A stretch of DNA of 54,602 nucleotides from Sandaracinaceae bacterium. GTDB lineage: Bacteria > Myxococcota_A > Polyangia > Polyangiales > Sandaracinaceae. Made by a program: the position numbers and the translations under genes. The number at the start of each line of letters is the position of its first letter. Within the stretch, counting starts at the first letter, position 1. Under the pieces are notes generated by a model, which searched no databases, was not told where the DNA came from, and saw only the letters and a list, made by a program, of their open reading frames with translations. Location of the stretch: positions 1 through 54,602 of the forward strand of contig JAVJQK010000083.1 of the NCBI GenBank assembly GCA_040218145.1. The letters are read 5' to 3'. Below, in pieces: positions 1-8,307 of this stretch.

Positions 1-132
1 CCCGCTCCCGCTCCCGCTCCCGCTCCCGCTCCCGCTCCCGCTCCCGCTCCCGCTCCCGCTCCCGCTCCCGCTCCCGCTCCCGCTCCCGCTCCCGCTCCCG
101 CTCCCGCTCCCGCTCCCGCTCCCGCTCCCGCT
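1..132. repeat. CCCGCT hexanucleotide microsatellite
   Basis: Twenty-two uninterrupted copies of CCCGCT open the window, so the array probably continues to the left. No plausible protein is encoded. The same hexamer family recurs at about 30.1-30.5 kb and 54.2-54.3 kb, which suggests a genome-wide simple-sequence repeat class, not a gene remnant. Confidence 0.97.
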
Positions 133-143
133 CCCGATCTCGT

Positions 144-209
144 GCCGACTCCCGTGCGCTCCCGCGCCGACTCCCGTGCGCTCCCGCGCCGACTCCCGTG
201 CGCTCCCGT
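144..209. repeat. 22-bp tandem repeat, three copies
   Basis: A 22-bp unit beginning GCCGACTCCCGTGCGCT starts at 144, 166 and 188. The third copy decays into further CCCGCT-like sequence. It directly follows the hexamer array and appears derived from it. It lies 3' of the sigma-54 activator gene that ends at 446, and nothing in it looks coding. Confidence 0.85.
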
Positions 210-260
210 GCCCGCTCCCTTTCGCGAGAGCGAGAGGCGACAGCGACAGCGGAGAGCGAT

Positions 261-416
261 ATCGAGGAGCGACGCCGAGTCCGTCGCCGACGGGCGTTCG
301 GTACGACCCGAGCTCAGCGGCAAAGGGACCGTTTCCGTATCGAGGAGCGACGCCGAGCCCGTCGCCGACGGGCGTTCGGTACGACCCGAGCTCAGCGGCA
401 AAGGGACCGTTTCCGT
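261..416. repeat. 78-bp perfect-period tandem duplication
   Basis: Positions 261-338 and 339-416 are two nearly identical copies (about one difference, T/C near 280/358). Each contains CCGTCG-C-CGACGG, a 6-bp inverted repeat with a single-base loop. The period equals 26 codons, but the plus frames here have no protein-like composition. The duplication lies just downstream of the stop codon of the minus-strand activator (446), so it would sit in that gene's 3' untranslated region. Its function is unknown. Confidence 0.9.
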
Positions 417-445
417 GCCTCCCGCGCGGCCCCGCGAGTCAGTCG

Positions 446-1864
446 CTATGCGCGATAGTCGCTGACGTCGATGTCGTAGCGCTTGAGCCAGCGGTGGATC
501 TGCATGCGCTCTTTGCCGAGCTCGCGGCCGACGGCGGCGATGTTGCCTCGGTGTCGGCTGAGCAGCTCGCGCAGCTCGGCCTCGGAGGGCGTCCCACCGC
601 CGCCGCGCGCTGGGGCCGCGGCCTGCGGGGGGAGCGACGGCGCGCTGGGCCCGCGCTTCTCGCCGTGGCCCTGGAGACACTGCCGCACCGGCTCGGGAAG
701 GTGGACGAGGTCCAGCTCCGGGCGGCCCTCCGAGAGCGCGACCGAGAGCTTCACCGCGCTCTCCAGCTCGCGCACGTTGTATGGCCAGCCGTAGTGGGCC
801 AGGCCGACCATGTAAGGGAGCGAGACCGTCGCGTCGGCGCGGCCCGACTTGGTCAGGAAGTGCCGGACGAGGGGATGCAGATCCTCGCGCCGCTCGCGCA
901 AGGGCGGGAGATGCGCGGTGAACTCCCGCAGCCGGGCGAAGAGGTCGCCGCGGAAGCTCCCGCTCGAGACGAGCTCCTCGAGGTTGCGGTGCGTGGCGCA
1001 GACGACGCGCACGTCGACCGGCTCGGGCACGGTCGCGCCGACCGGCAGGACCTGCCGCTCCTGGAGCACGCGGAGCAGCTTCGCCTGGGCCTCCGAGGGC
1101 ATGTCGCCGATCTCGTCGAGGAAGAGCGTGCCCCGGTGCGCCGCCTTCACGAGGCCGGGCTTGTCGGTCGACGCGCCCGTGAACGCGCCCTTGCGGTAGC
1201 CGAACAGCTCGCTCTCGATCAGGTTGGCGGGCAGCGCGGCGCAGTTGATGGCCTGGAAGGCGCCGCCGCGCCCCGACGCGAGGTGGACGGTCTTGGCCAC
1301 CAGCTCCTTGCCGGTGCCGCTCTCCCCGGTGACGATCACCGAGAGCTGTGTCCGGGCGACCTTGGCCACCCGCTCGAGCAGCTGATCGACCTGGAACCCG
1401 CCCACGAGGGGGCACTCCGGGAGGCCGTGTCGGATGGGGCGCGCGGACTCCACGATGCTGCCGTCGACGCGGTACGCGCCGTAGCCGTAGATGCCCCGGT
1501 CGGCGAAGCGGACGAGGGTGTCGCCGATGCGGACGACGTCGTGCGGCTCGAGCAGGTGCGCGGCGATGCGTTTGCCGTTGACCAGGATGCCGTTGGTGGA
1601 GCCGTTGTCGACGATCCAGCACCCGTCGGGGCGACGCTCGACCCGCCCGTGATAGCGCGAGACAGCCGCCTCGGGGATGCACAAGAGGTTGTCGGGCTCG
1701 CGGCCGAAGCTGGTCACCTCCGACGCGAAGGGGACCGCGCTCGGGAGCTGCCGGTGGAGGCGCGAGTAGATGAGCACGAACCCGGGGGTCGGATCCTTGG
1801 TCGCCTCGATGGCCGGGATGGCCTCGATCGAGGCCGTGGTCCATCCGTCTTGGCCGCTGCTCAT
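446..1864 (-). CDS. FHA-domain sigma-54-dependent transcriptional activator
   Basis: A 472-residue enhancer-binding protein that should open RNA polymerase-sigma-54 promoters by ATP hydrolysis. An FHA domain (about residues 30-120, with GRE, SRYHGR and NGSTNG) replaces a receiver domain, so input is probably binding of a phosphothreonine protein. The AAA+ domain has Walker A GESGTGKE (180-187), the sigma-54-contacting loop GAFTGA (226-231) and Walker B TLFLDEIGD (246-254). A Fis-type helix-turn-helix ends the protein (about 435-465). The start at 1864 lies just before the FHA domain; the frame stays open upstream but would run into the divergent lipoprotein at 1944. FHA input is typical of myxobacterial activators that work with Ser/Thr kinases. 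Its targets are not visible here, although a sigma-54-like promoter lies at 18.5 kb. Confidence 0.95.
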   Translation of the reverse strand: MSSGQDGWTTASIEAIPAIEATKDPTPGFVLIYSRLHRQLPSAVPFASEVTSFGREPDNLLCIPEAAVSRYHGRVERRPDGCWIVDNGSTNGILVNGKRIAAHLLEPHDVVRIGDTLVRFADRGIYGYGAYRVDGSIVESARPIRHGLPECPLVGGFQVDQLLERVAKVARTQLSVIVTGESGTGKELVAKTVHLASGRGGAFQAINCAALPANLIESELFGYRKGAFTGASTDKPGLVKAAHRGTLFLDEIGDMPSEAQAKLLRVLQERQVLPVGATVPEPVDVRVVCATHRNLEELVSSGSFRGDLFARLREFTAHLPPLRERREDLHPLVRHFLTKSGRADATVSLPYMVGLAHYGWPYNVRELESAVKLSVALSEGRPELDLVHLPEPVRQCLQGHGEKRGPSAPSLPPQAAAPARGGGGTPSEAELRELLSRHRGNIAAVGRELGKERMQIHRWLKRYDIDVSDYRA

Positions 1865-1943
1865 CGGCGCAAAACGGTAACCCGGACGCGGCCCGAAATC
1901 ACGTGGGCTTTTCATCCCTGGCGGGGCAGGGCAGGGTAGCCCG

Positions 1944-2432
1944 ATGTGGACGCGGCGGACCTGCCTGGCGTGGGCCTTGGTCGCGGCAGGCTGTGGCGCG
2001 GCGTCTCCCGGGACGGGCGCTCCGCCCGTGACGGCCGACGGCGCGAGCGTGCGCTCGGAGGTGCAGGCCGAGTCGACCCGCCGCGGGTCCGCATCCACGC
2101 GGCCGTCGGACACGCCGCTCACCTTCGACGAGCGGGTCCAGCGGGCGCGAGAGGCCCACGGTGACGCGCTGGTCGCCGCGCGCGTCGGCGGCGTGGACGG
2201 GGCGCACCTCGTGCTCGAGGCGTCGCGATGCTACCGCCTGGAGATCCTCGGCGACGGCCGCGTGCACGCGTCGCTCCACGACGAGCATGGTCACCTCGTC
2301 GCCGACGGCGGAGGCGCGCGCGTGCGTCTCGGCCCGCTCTGCCCGCGGTGGACGGGCTCGTTCGAGCTCGAGGTCACCGGCGCCACGCGCGCCGCGCTGC
2401 TGCTCTCGCGCGCAGACCCGCGCCCGGACTGA
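1944..2432 (+). CDS. Small predicted lipoprotein, unknown function
   Basis: A 162-residue protein with an N-terminal positively charged stretch, a hydrophobic helix and a lipobox-like AAGC (Cys17), so probably a membrane-anchored lipoprotein. A Ser/Thr/Ala-rich linker follows, then a compact region of about 100 residues with alternating beta-like segments (YRLEILGDGRVHASL, SFELEVTG). This resembles small beta-sandwich periplasmic domains, but I do not recognise the family. It is divergent from the sigma-54 activator (79-bp gap) and convergent with the histidine kinase 8 bp away. The coding call rests on good composition and the clear signal sequence. Confidence 0.8.
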   Translation: MWTRRTCLAWALVAAGCGAASPGTGAPPVTADGASVRSEVQAESTRRGSASTRPSDTPLTFDERVQRAREAHGDALVAARVGGVDGAHLVLEASRCYRLEILGDGRVHASLHDEHGHLVADGGGARVRLGPLCPRWTGSFELEVTGATRAALLLSRADPRPD

Positions 2433-2440
2433 AGCCCCGG

Positions 2441-3862
2441 TCAGCCTTCGGCTTCGAGGGAGCCGTTGCCGACCACGCGCTCGATGACCTGGTGGAGATC
2501 CTCGAGCTCGAACGGCTTGCGGAGCACCGCGTCGGGGTCGCCCGTGGCGCCCAGCTCCACGTCGGCCGAGCCGCTGAGGAGCACCGCGCGCTGGACGCGC
2601 TCGTCCGCCCGCAGCGCGCCGATGAGCTCGTCGCCGCGGCCGTCGCCGAGGTTCAGGTCCACCAGCGCCAGGTCGAACGGGCCCTCGAGGGCGATCGCGC
2701 TCTCGTAGCCGTCGGCGTCGGTGACCTGCGCGCCCTGGATCTCCAGCGCCGTGCGCATCATCGAGCGCATCCCCGCGTCGTCGTCCACCACGAGCACGCG
2801 CAGGTTCACCATCACGGGCTTCGGGTGCACGCCGCTGGAGGCGGTCGAGACCCGGGGCGGTCGCATCGACAGGTTCGCCGCGCCCGCGAGCGGGAGCCAC
2901 ACGTCGAACCGGGTGCCGCGGCCCTCCCGCGTGAACACCTCCAGGCGTCCGCCCGCCTCGTGCACCGTGTCGCGCACGAGCGCGAGGCCGAGCCCGGTCC
3001 CGGAGCGCTTGGTCGTGAAGTACCGGTCGAAGGCCTGGGCGAGGGTCTCCTTCGCCATGCCCGGGCCGTCGTCCGCGACCGTGAGCACGAAGCGCTCTCC
3101 CCGCCGGTCGACCTCCACCCGGATGGTGCCGCCCTCGTCGAGGGCTTCGAACGCGTTCCGGACCAGGTTGCTCACCACGAGGCGGAGCGCGGCCGGGGGC
3201 GCGGTGCCGATCACGTTGGCCGAGAGATCCGTCTCGAGCGTGATCGAGGCCTCCTCGAGCTCCGGGCGCAAGGTCTCGAGGACCTCGTGGATCACCGCGC
3301 CGACGTCGGTGTCGTCGGGCCGGCTCGGGAGCACGTGTCCGTCCGCGTCGCGCATCGTGCGGAGCAGGCCACGCGCGGTGTCGAGCGCGCCCCGGGCGCT
3401 CCGCTGGACGACGTCGAGCGCCTCGCGCGTCCGGTCGGGGAGGGGGCCGCCCGTCGAGGCCATGCGTGTCCAGCCAGCGATGGCGGTCAGCGCGTTGGCC
3501 AGCTCGTGCGTGACGCCGGCGGCCATGTCTGCGGCGGCGGCGCGCCGGACCAGCGCGCCGTCCCCCACGTCGGGCGCGAGCATGACCCGGACGCCCGTCG
3601 GCGCGGGCCACGCGAAGACGGTTCGATCGGCGAGCCGCTCGGATCCGGGCGCGCCGGCCTGCGCGCGGTCCAGGAGCGCCACCAGCGCGGGGGGCGGCTC
3701 CTCGAGCTGGAGCATCGCGGTGACTGCATCGGTCAGGCCGAGGCCCTGTACATCCCCGACCCCCGCCAGCACGCGCACCTCGCCCCCGGGAGGCCCTTCC
3801 AAGAGGGCGAACCCGAGCTCCTGAGCGATCCAGGAGAGAGGCTCTGATGAGACTGGAACCAT
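2441..3862 (-). CDS. Hybrid sensor histidine kinase with C-terminal receiver domain
   Basis: A 473-residue soluble hybrid kinase. The first 100 or so residues form an unrecognised sensory region without a membrane segment. The dimerisation H-box GVTHELANAL carries the phosphoacceptor His119. The HATPase part shows an N-box (NLVRNAFEAL), G1 (DDGPGM) and G2 (GTGLGLAL). The C-terminal receiver has an acidic triplet VDDD, phosphoacceptor Asp about 402 (LVDLNLG) and Lys about 449 in RKPF. No separate DNA-binding output is fused, so the receiver may regulate the kinase or pass phosphate to an unlinked protein. The ATG at 3862 was chosen over an upstream extension that runs into the promoter-like region. 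It converges with the small lipoprotein. Confidence 0.93.
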   Translation of the reverse strand: MVPVSSEPLSWIAQELGFALLEGPPGGEVRVLAGVGDVQGLGLTDAVTAMLQLEEPPPALVALLDRAQAGAPGSERLADRTVFAWPAPTGVRVMLAPDVGDGALVRRAAAADMAAGVTHELANALTAIAGWTRMASTGGPLPDRTREALDVVQRSARGALDTARGLLRTMRDADGHVLPSRPDDTDVGAVIHEVLETLRPELEEASITLETDLSANVIGTAPPAALRLVVSNLVRNAFEALDEGGTIRVEVDRRGERFVLTVADDGPGMAKETLAQAFDRYFTTKRSGTGLGLALVRDTVHEAGGRLEVFTREGRGTRFDVWLPLAGAANLSMRPPRVSTASSGVHPKPVMVNLRVLVVDDDAGMRSMMRTALEIQGAQVTDADGYESAIALEGPFDLALVDLNLGDGRGDELIGALRADERVQRAVLLSGSADVELGATGDPDAVLRKPFELEDLHQVIERVVGNGSLEAEG

Positions 3863-3876
3863 GCGTCTCCGCAGGA

Positions 3877-3906
3877 ATAGTATCCCCTTCCTCCGAAACT
3901 TGTCGA
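3877..3906 (-). promoter_or_regulatory. Candidate sigma-70-type promoter of the hybrid kinase
   Basis: On the minus strand, TCGACA (3906-3901; 5 of 6 matches to TTGACA) is followed after 18 bp by TACTAT (3882-3877; 4 of 6 matches to TATAAT). The predicted transcription start near 3870 lies only about 8 nt before the kinase ATG at 3862. Leaderless or short-leader initiation would therefore be expected. Confidence 0.4.
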
Positions 3907-3924
3907 GCACTCTTGCCTCGCACC

Positions 3925-3944
3925 CCCGTGAGCAGTCACACGGG
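3925..3944. promoter_or_regulatory. Operator-like inverted repeat CCCGTG-N8-CACGGG
   Basis: Perfect 6-bp arms separated by 8 bp in the 165-bp divergent region between the hybrid kinase (3862) and the Cys-rich lipoprotein (4028). Its position suits a dimeric regulator acting on either gene. No regulator can be assigned. Confidence 0.3.
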
Positions 3945-4027
3945 AAATGGTTCGACCACACGCGGTCGCCTGTACGATCGCTTCACTTTCCACCCGGGAG
4001 CGTCCGCTCCCCCTGCACAGGATCCTC

Positions 4028-5083
4028 ATGCAGCACCGCATCTCACTCCTCTGCTTCGTGCTGATGATCGGCTGCGCGCAGGGTGGTGGCGGGGGAGACG
4101 CAGGCCTCCCCGGCAACGACACGGGCACCGTCACTCCCGACTCCGGGCCCGGTGGCGGCGATTGCCCGATGACGTGCCCCGCGGGGACGATCTGCAGGGG
4201 CACGAGCTGCGTGGCGCGGTGCGATCCCGACGGGGCATGCGAGGGCGGGCGGACCTGCTGCGAAGGCGCGTGCGTGAACTTCGACAACAGCCTCACCGAC
4301 TGCGGAGGGTGCGGGATGGAGTGCGGCCTGCGCGGCAACGTCTGCTCGAGCGGAGCGTGCCTCTGCGGCACGGAGAGCGAGTGCACGCCGCCCGAGATCT
4401 GCTGCGGCGGCGGGTGCGTCGAGGTGCTGAGCAACGCGGAGAACTGCGGCGGCTGCGGCATGCGCTGCGCGGCCGGCGAGCTGTGCGAGGAGGGCGTGTG
4501 CGTGATGCCCCCCTGCTCGCCCGCGTGTGAGGGTGAAGAGGTCTGCATGGACAGCGAGTGCCGCTGCGGGGCGGGCCCGAGCTGCACGACCGGCGCCTGC
4601 TGCGGCGGCGGCTGCGTCGACACGCAGACCGACGCGTCGAACTGCGGCTTCTGCGGCAACGCGTGCGGGGCGGGCGAGGTCTGCCTGGCCGGCGGCTGCA
4701 CCACGGACGTGCCGTGTGAGCCGGCCTGCGGGCCCGGGGAGACCTGCTCGGCCGGGACGTGTCGCTGCGGCGGGAGCGCACCGTGCGGGGGTGGGCAGCG
4801 CTGCTGCGACGGAGTCTGCGCGACCCTCGGGAGCGACGTCGGCAACTGCGGCGCGTGCGGGCGCACGTGCTCGGGGAGCGAGTCCTGCTGCTCCGGCGCC
4901 TGCGTGAACACGAACACGAGCGAGGATCACTGCGGCGGCTGCGGCCGGGCGTGCGACTCCGACGTGGCCGATGGCTGCGACATGGGCAGCTGCACGTGCA
5001 ACGGCGGGCCCGTGTGTGCACCTTCGGGGCCGTGCCAGTGTCTGCCGCCGCCGTTCAGCGGTTGCAGCGGCTTCTGCATCTGA
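4028..5083 (+). CDS. Cysteine-rich repeat lipoprotein (Stig1-like modules)
   Basis: A 351-residue secreted protein. The ATG at 4028, preceded by AGGATC, begins a signal peptide ending in a lipobox-like MIGC. After a Gly/Asp linker come about five modules of the form CC-x-G-x-CV ... NCG-x-CG-x-x-C (for example CCGGGCV...NCGGCGMRC), interleaved with other Cys-rich segments. This pattern is frequent in large families of myxobacterial surface proteins, often matched to the Stig1 domain, and implies many disulfides. The molecular role is unknown; surface adhesion or structural use is only a guess. The next gene, mtnA, starts 8 bp downstream, so the two are probably co-transcribed despite having no evident functional link. 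Confidence 0.88.
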   Translation: MQHRISLLCFVLMIGCAQGGGGGDAGLPGNDTGTVTPDSGPGGGDCPMTCPAGTICRGTSCVARCDPDGACEGGRTCCEGACVNFDNSLTDCGGCGMECGLRGNVCSSGACLCGTESECTPPEICCGGGCVEVLSNAENCGGCGMRCAAGELCEEGVCVMPPCSPACEGEEVCMDSECRCGAGPSCTTGACCGGGCVDTQTDASNCGFCGNACGAGEVCLAGGCTTDVPCEPACGPGETCSAGTCRCGGSAPCGGGQRCCDGVCATLGSDVGNCGACGRTCSGSESCCSGACVNTNTSEDHCGGCGRACDSDVADGCDMGSCTCNGGPVCAPSGPCQCLPPPFSGCSGFCI

Positions 5084-5091
5084 GGCTCACC

Positions 5092-6183
5092 ATGAACAGA
5101 CCCGAGCTCTCCCGCCCGCCGATCACCGGCGAGGCGCAGTCCTTCTTCGCCGTCGAGTACGAGCCCGCCACCGGCGAGGTCGTCATGCTCGATCAGCGGC
5201 TCCTCCCGGGACAGGTCGTCTATCACCGCTACACCAAGCCGGACGAAGTGGCGGCGGGGATCCGCGACATGGTGGTGCGCGGGGCGCCGGCCATCGGGAT
5301 CAGCGCGGCGTACGCCCTGGCACAGCTCGCGCGCAACGAGCGGGGCGACGCGAAGATGTTCCTCGTCGTGAACGGCGTGGCCTCGCGCAAGCTCAACGAG
5401 ACCCGGCCGACCGCGGTGAACCTCGCGTGGGCCATCGCGCGCATGAGCAAGCGCGCGGCCGAGGTCGCCGCGCTCCACCCCGACGAGCGCGCGGCGGCGA
5501 TGCAGGCCGAGGCGGAGGCGATCCACCGCGAGGACGTCAAGGCGTGCAAGGAGATGGGCGCGCTCGGCGCGAAGGACGTGCCCGACGGGGCGACGATCCT
5601 GACCCACTGCAACGCGGGCGCGCTCGCCACCGGAGGCTACGGGACGGCGCTCGGGGTGATCCGCGCGGCGCACGAGGCGGGCAAGTCCATTCGCGTGCTC
5701 GCGAGCGAGACGCGGCCGTATCTGCAGGGCGCGCGGCTGACCTCGTGGGAGCTCCACACCGACGGGATCCCGGTCGAGGTGATCACCGACAACATGGCGG
5801 GTCACTTCTTCCAGAAGGGGGAGATCGACTTCGTGGTGGTGGGCAGCGATCGCGTCTGCGCCAACGGAGACGTGGCGAACAAGATCGGCACCTACACCCA
5901 CGCGGTGATGGCCGACGCGCACTCCGTGCCGTTCACGGTCGCGGCGCCGTGGAGCACGGTGGACCTGCGGTGCGCGGAGGGCGCGCAGGTGCCCATCGAG
6001 CAGCGATCGCGCGAGGAGGTCGCCCGGGTGGGCGAGCGGGTGCTGGTCGCGGATGGGATCGGGTGCCGCCATCCGGCCTTCGACGTCACACCGGCCCGGC
6101 TCGTGGGGGCGCTCTACACCGAGCGCGGGGCGGTGCGGCCTCGTGACGGCGAGACACCGGGCGCGTTGATCTCCCGGGAATGA
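5092..6183 (+). CDS. mtnA: S-methyl-5-thioribose-1-phosphate isomerase
   Basis: A 363-residue enzyme converting methylthioribose-1-phosphate to methylthioribulose-1-phosphate in the methionine salvage pathway (recycling of methylthioadenosine); cytosolic. Family hallmarks are the RGAPAIG loop (63-69), catalytic Cys173 in THCNAGALAT and catalytic Asp253 in GSDRVCANGDVANKIGTY. The length is normal for MtnA. The start at 5092 follows the preceding stop by 8 bp, and the frame's upstream extension is a shadow of the Cys-rich gene. No other salvage genes (mtnB, C, D or mtnK) are nearby. The eIF2B-related paralogue is less likely because both catalytic residues are intact. Confidence 0.96.
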   Translation: MNRPELSRPPITGEAQSFFAVEYEPATGEVVMLDQRLLPGQVVYHRYTKPDEVAAGIRDMVVRGAPAIGISAAYALAQLARNERGDAKMFLVVNGVASRKLNETRPTAVNLAWAIARMSKRAAEVAALHPDERAAAMQAEAEAIHREDVKACKEMGALGAKDVPDGATILTHCNAGALATGGYGTALGVIRAAHEAGKSIRVLASETRPYLQGARLTSWELHTDGIPVEVITDNMAGHFFQKGEIDFVVVGSDRVCANGDVANKIGTYTHAVMADAHSVPFTVAAPWSTVDLRCAEGAQVPIEQRSREEVARVGERVLVADGIGCRHPAFDVTPARLVGALYTERGAVRPRDGETPGALISRE

Positions 6184-6315
6184 CGGCGGCGCGCGCTCCG
6201 GTATGGTGCGCACATGCTCCATCCTCGGCGGGTCGCTCCTCGAACGTGCTCGGTCGCTGCGGGCTCCGCGCGACCACGGCGGAGAGGCGCGCGCGATCAG
6301 TGCGGGCGCGCGCTG

Positions 6316-7629
6316 ATGGTCGGGCTGATCGTGCTCTGGGGATGCGGGGCGGACTCGGAGGCTTCGGGGGGAGCGGTGTCGGCTCGGGGAGCGGGGGCGG
6401 GAACCGGGTCGGGCACGGGCGTGGGGACGGGCGCGGGGACGGGGACGGGGACGGGGACGGGGACGGGCGCGGGGACGGGGACGGGGACGGGGACGGGGAC
6501 GGGGACGGGGACGGGCACGGGCGCAGGCGCGCCCGGGATCATCGCGATCGACACGCACGTGGACACCACGCAGCGGATGCTCGACGCGGATGACGACATC
6601 GGGGGGACGCTGCCGGGCGGGCACCTGGACATGCCGCGGATGCGGGCGGGGGGGCTGAGCGGGGCCTTCTTCAGCATCTGGGTGAACCCGACGCGGTACC
6701 CGGGGGAGCGCGCCTGGGAGCGGGCGCTCGCGCTGATCGGCGCGGTGCGGCAGGTGGCGGAGCGGCACCCGGAGGCGGCGGCGGTCTGCACGACCGCGGA
6801 CGAGGTGCGGCGTGCGCACGCGGACGGGAAGATCGCGCTGCTGATGGGGGTCGAAGGAGGGCACGCGCTCGGGGCGCCGGAGGAGGAGGGCGTGTACTTC
6901 GAGCGCCTGCGAGAGCTGCATCGGCTCGGCGTGCGCTACATGACCGTCACCTGGTCGAACGACAACGCGCTCGGGCACGCGTCGACGGGGGACGCGCCGT
7001 CGCGGGGGCTCACGCCGCTCGGGCGCCGGGTGGTCGCGGAGATGAACCGGCTCGGGATCATCGTCGACGTCTCGCACGTGAGCGACCGGACGTTCTGGGA
7101 CATCCTCGAGGTCACCGAGCGGCCCGTGCTCGCGTCGCACTCCTCGTGCCGCGCGCTCGCCGATCACCCGCGCAACATGACCGATCGCATGATCCGCGCG
7201 GTGTCCGAGCAGGGGGGCGCGGTCTGCATCAACTACTACACGCAGTACATCGACGTGGCCTACGCAGGCCGGCGGCGCGCGCTCGAGGCCGCACATCGCG
7301 ATCGCTTCGACGCGGTCGAGGACGCGCACGACCACTCGTGGCTGCGCTGGGCGCCCCGCAACGCGCTCGCGCGGGAGCTCGGCCCGGAGCTCGGCACGCC
7401 GACGCTGGAGACGCTGGGCGCGCACTTCGCGCACGCGGCGCAGGTCGGCTCGCCGGAGGCGGTCTGTCTCGGCTCGGACTTCGACGGGGTGGGGGAGCTG
7501 CCGATCGGGCTGGACGACGTGTCCTTCCTGCCCGCGCTGCGCGGCGAGCTCGAGCGGCGAGAGCTCCCCATCCGGCCGATCTTCGGCGAGAACGTGCTGC
7601 GGGTCCTCGCGGCCCAGAGCGGCACCTGA
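6316..7629 (+). CDS. Membrane dipeptidase (peptidase M19) lipoprotein with Gly-Thr repeat linker
   Basis: A zinc dipeptidase of the renal dipeptidase family, 437 residues from the ATG at 6316. That start gives a short hydrophobic signal ending LWGC (Cys10), an imperfect lipobox with Trp at -2. A low-complexity GT/GA linker (about 25-72) encoded by a GGGACG microsatellite separates the anchor from the enzyme. The catalytic domain begins with the metal ligands His81-x-Asp83 (DTHVDT). The bridging Glu in VEGGHALG, the His pair in DVSHVSD and ASHSSCRAL, and GSDFDGV follow. Expected activity is hydrolysis of dipeptides, possibly also lactones, outside the inner membrane. An ATG at 6214 in the same frame would bury the signal, so it is disfavoured. 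Confidence 0.93.
   Translation: MVGLIVLWGCGADSEASGGAVSARGAGAGTGSGTGVGTGAGTGTGTGTGTGAGTGTGTGTGTGTGTGTGAGAPGIIAIDTHVDTTQRMLDADDDIGGTLPGGHLDMPRMRAGGLSGAFFSIWVNPTRYPGERAWERALALIGAVRQVAERHPEAAAVCTTADEVRRAHADGKIALLMGVEGGHALGAPEEEGVYFERLRELHRLGVRYMTVTWSNDNALGHASTGDAPSRGLTPLGRRVVAEMNRLGIIVDVSHVSDRTFWDILEVTERPVLASHSSCRALADHPRNMTDRMIRAVSEQGGAVCINYYTQYIDVAYAGRRRALEAAHRDRFDAVEDAHDHSWLRWAPRNALARELGPELGTPTLETLGAHFAHAAQVGSPEAVCLGSDFDGVGELPIGLDDVSFLPALRGELERRELPIRPIFGENVLRVLAAQSGT
6421..6525 (+). repeat. In-frame GGGACG microsatellite inside the dipeptidase gene
   Basis: GGGACG hexamers, interrupted by a few GGCGCG/GGCACG variants, encode alternating Gly-Thr (some Gly-Ala) at residues 36-70. The unit is 6 bp, so gain or loss of copies changes linker length without shifting the reading frame. 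Confidence 0.93.
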
Positions 7630-7671
7630 ACGTCGTCGACGCGCCCACGTTTTCGGGTATGGTTCCGCGCC

Positions 7672-8307
7672 ATGAACACCGACCCCGTCGCCTTTTTCCG
7701 TGAAGACCTGCCCGCGCTGTTCAATCAGGGCGTGGCCTCGATGAAGGAGCGCGCCGACGGCGGCGACGCCAAGGCCCAGGAGCGGCTCGCCGACACCTCG
7801 GCGGCCAAGGGCGGCGTGCACGTGCGCCTCGACGGCGACGGCGGGGCCGACTTCTGGCTCCTGATCGACAACGGCGAGATGAAGGCGGCCGACGGGCAGC
7901 CCGACGGCGTCCCGGTCCGCTTCGCCATCGCCGCCCCCGTCGACGCGGCGCGCGCGGCGCTCGAGGAGATCGACGGCGCGGACCTGCTCGAGGGCGACGG
8001 CGTGGCTTACCGCGTCGCCCGCACCGCGTCGGCGGAGCGCGAGAAGCTGCTCGCGGGCCACGTGCTCGAGTTCCACGTCACGCTCACGGACCTCCCGGCC
8101 GAGCCGGACGAGGTGACCCTGCAGATCGGCATCGGCGTCGCGGAGCCGCCGACGACGCCGAAGTTCAGCGCGAAGGTGAGCTGGGACGACATCGAGGACG
8201 TGCGCGCCGGCGACCTGACGCCCCAGCAGCTCTTCGGTCGGCTCAAGCTCACCGGCGACGCGACGCAGGCGATGGCGCTCGGCATGTCGATGATGCAGCG
8301 TCGCTGA
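7672..8307 (+). CDS. SCP2 sterol-binding-domain-like protein
   Basis: A 211-residue cytosolic protein. The final 40 residues (LTPQQLFGRLKLTGDATQAMAL) match the C-terminal signature of SCP2/sterol carrier domains, which bind lipids or acyl-CoA. The middle contains beta-like charged segments (VHVRLDGDGGADFWLLIDNG, VRFAIAAPVDAARAAL) consistent with that fold, preceded by a helical segment. It starts 42 bp after the dipeptidase and could be co-transcribed with it. The ligand is unknown. Its stop codon lies inside a 24-bp perfect palindrome. The fold assignment is from motif memory and is moderately firm. Confidence 0.8.
   Translation: MNTDPVAFFREDLPALFNQGVASMKERADGGDAKAQERLADTSAAKGGVHVRLDGDGGADFWLLIDNGEMKAADGQPDGVPVRFAIAAPVDAARAALEEIDGADLLEGDGVAYRVARTASAEREKLLAGHVLEFHVTLTDLPAEPDEVTLQIGIGVAEPPTTPKFSAKVSWDDIEDVRAGDLTPQQLFGRLKLTGDATQAMALGMSMMQRR

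Noticed and set aside
261-416. Tandem copies considered as a CRISPR array
   Set aside because: Only two directly abutting 78-bp copies with no spacers, and no cas gene in the window.
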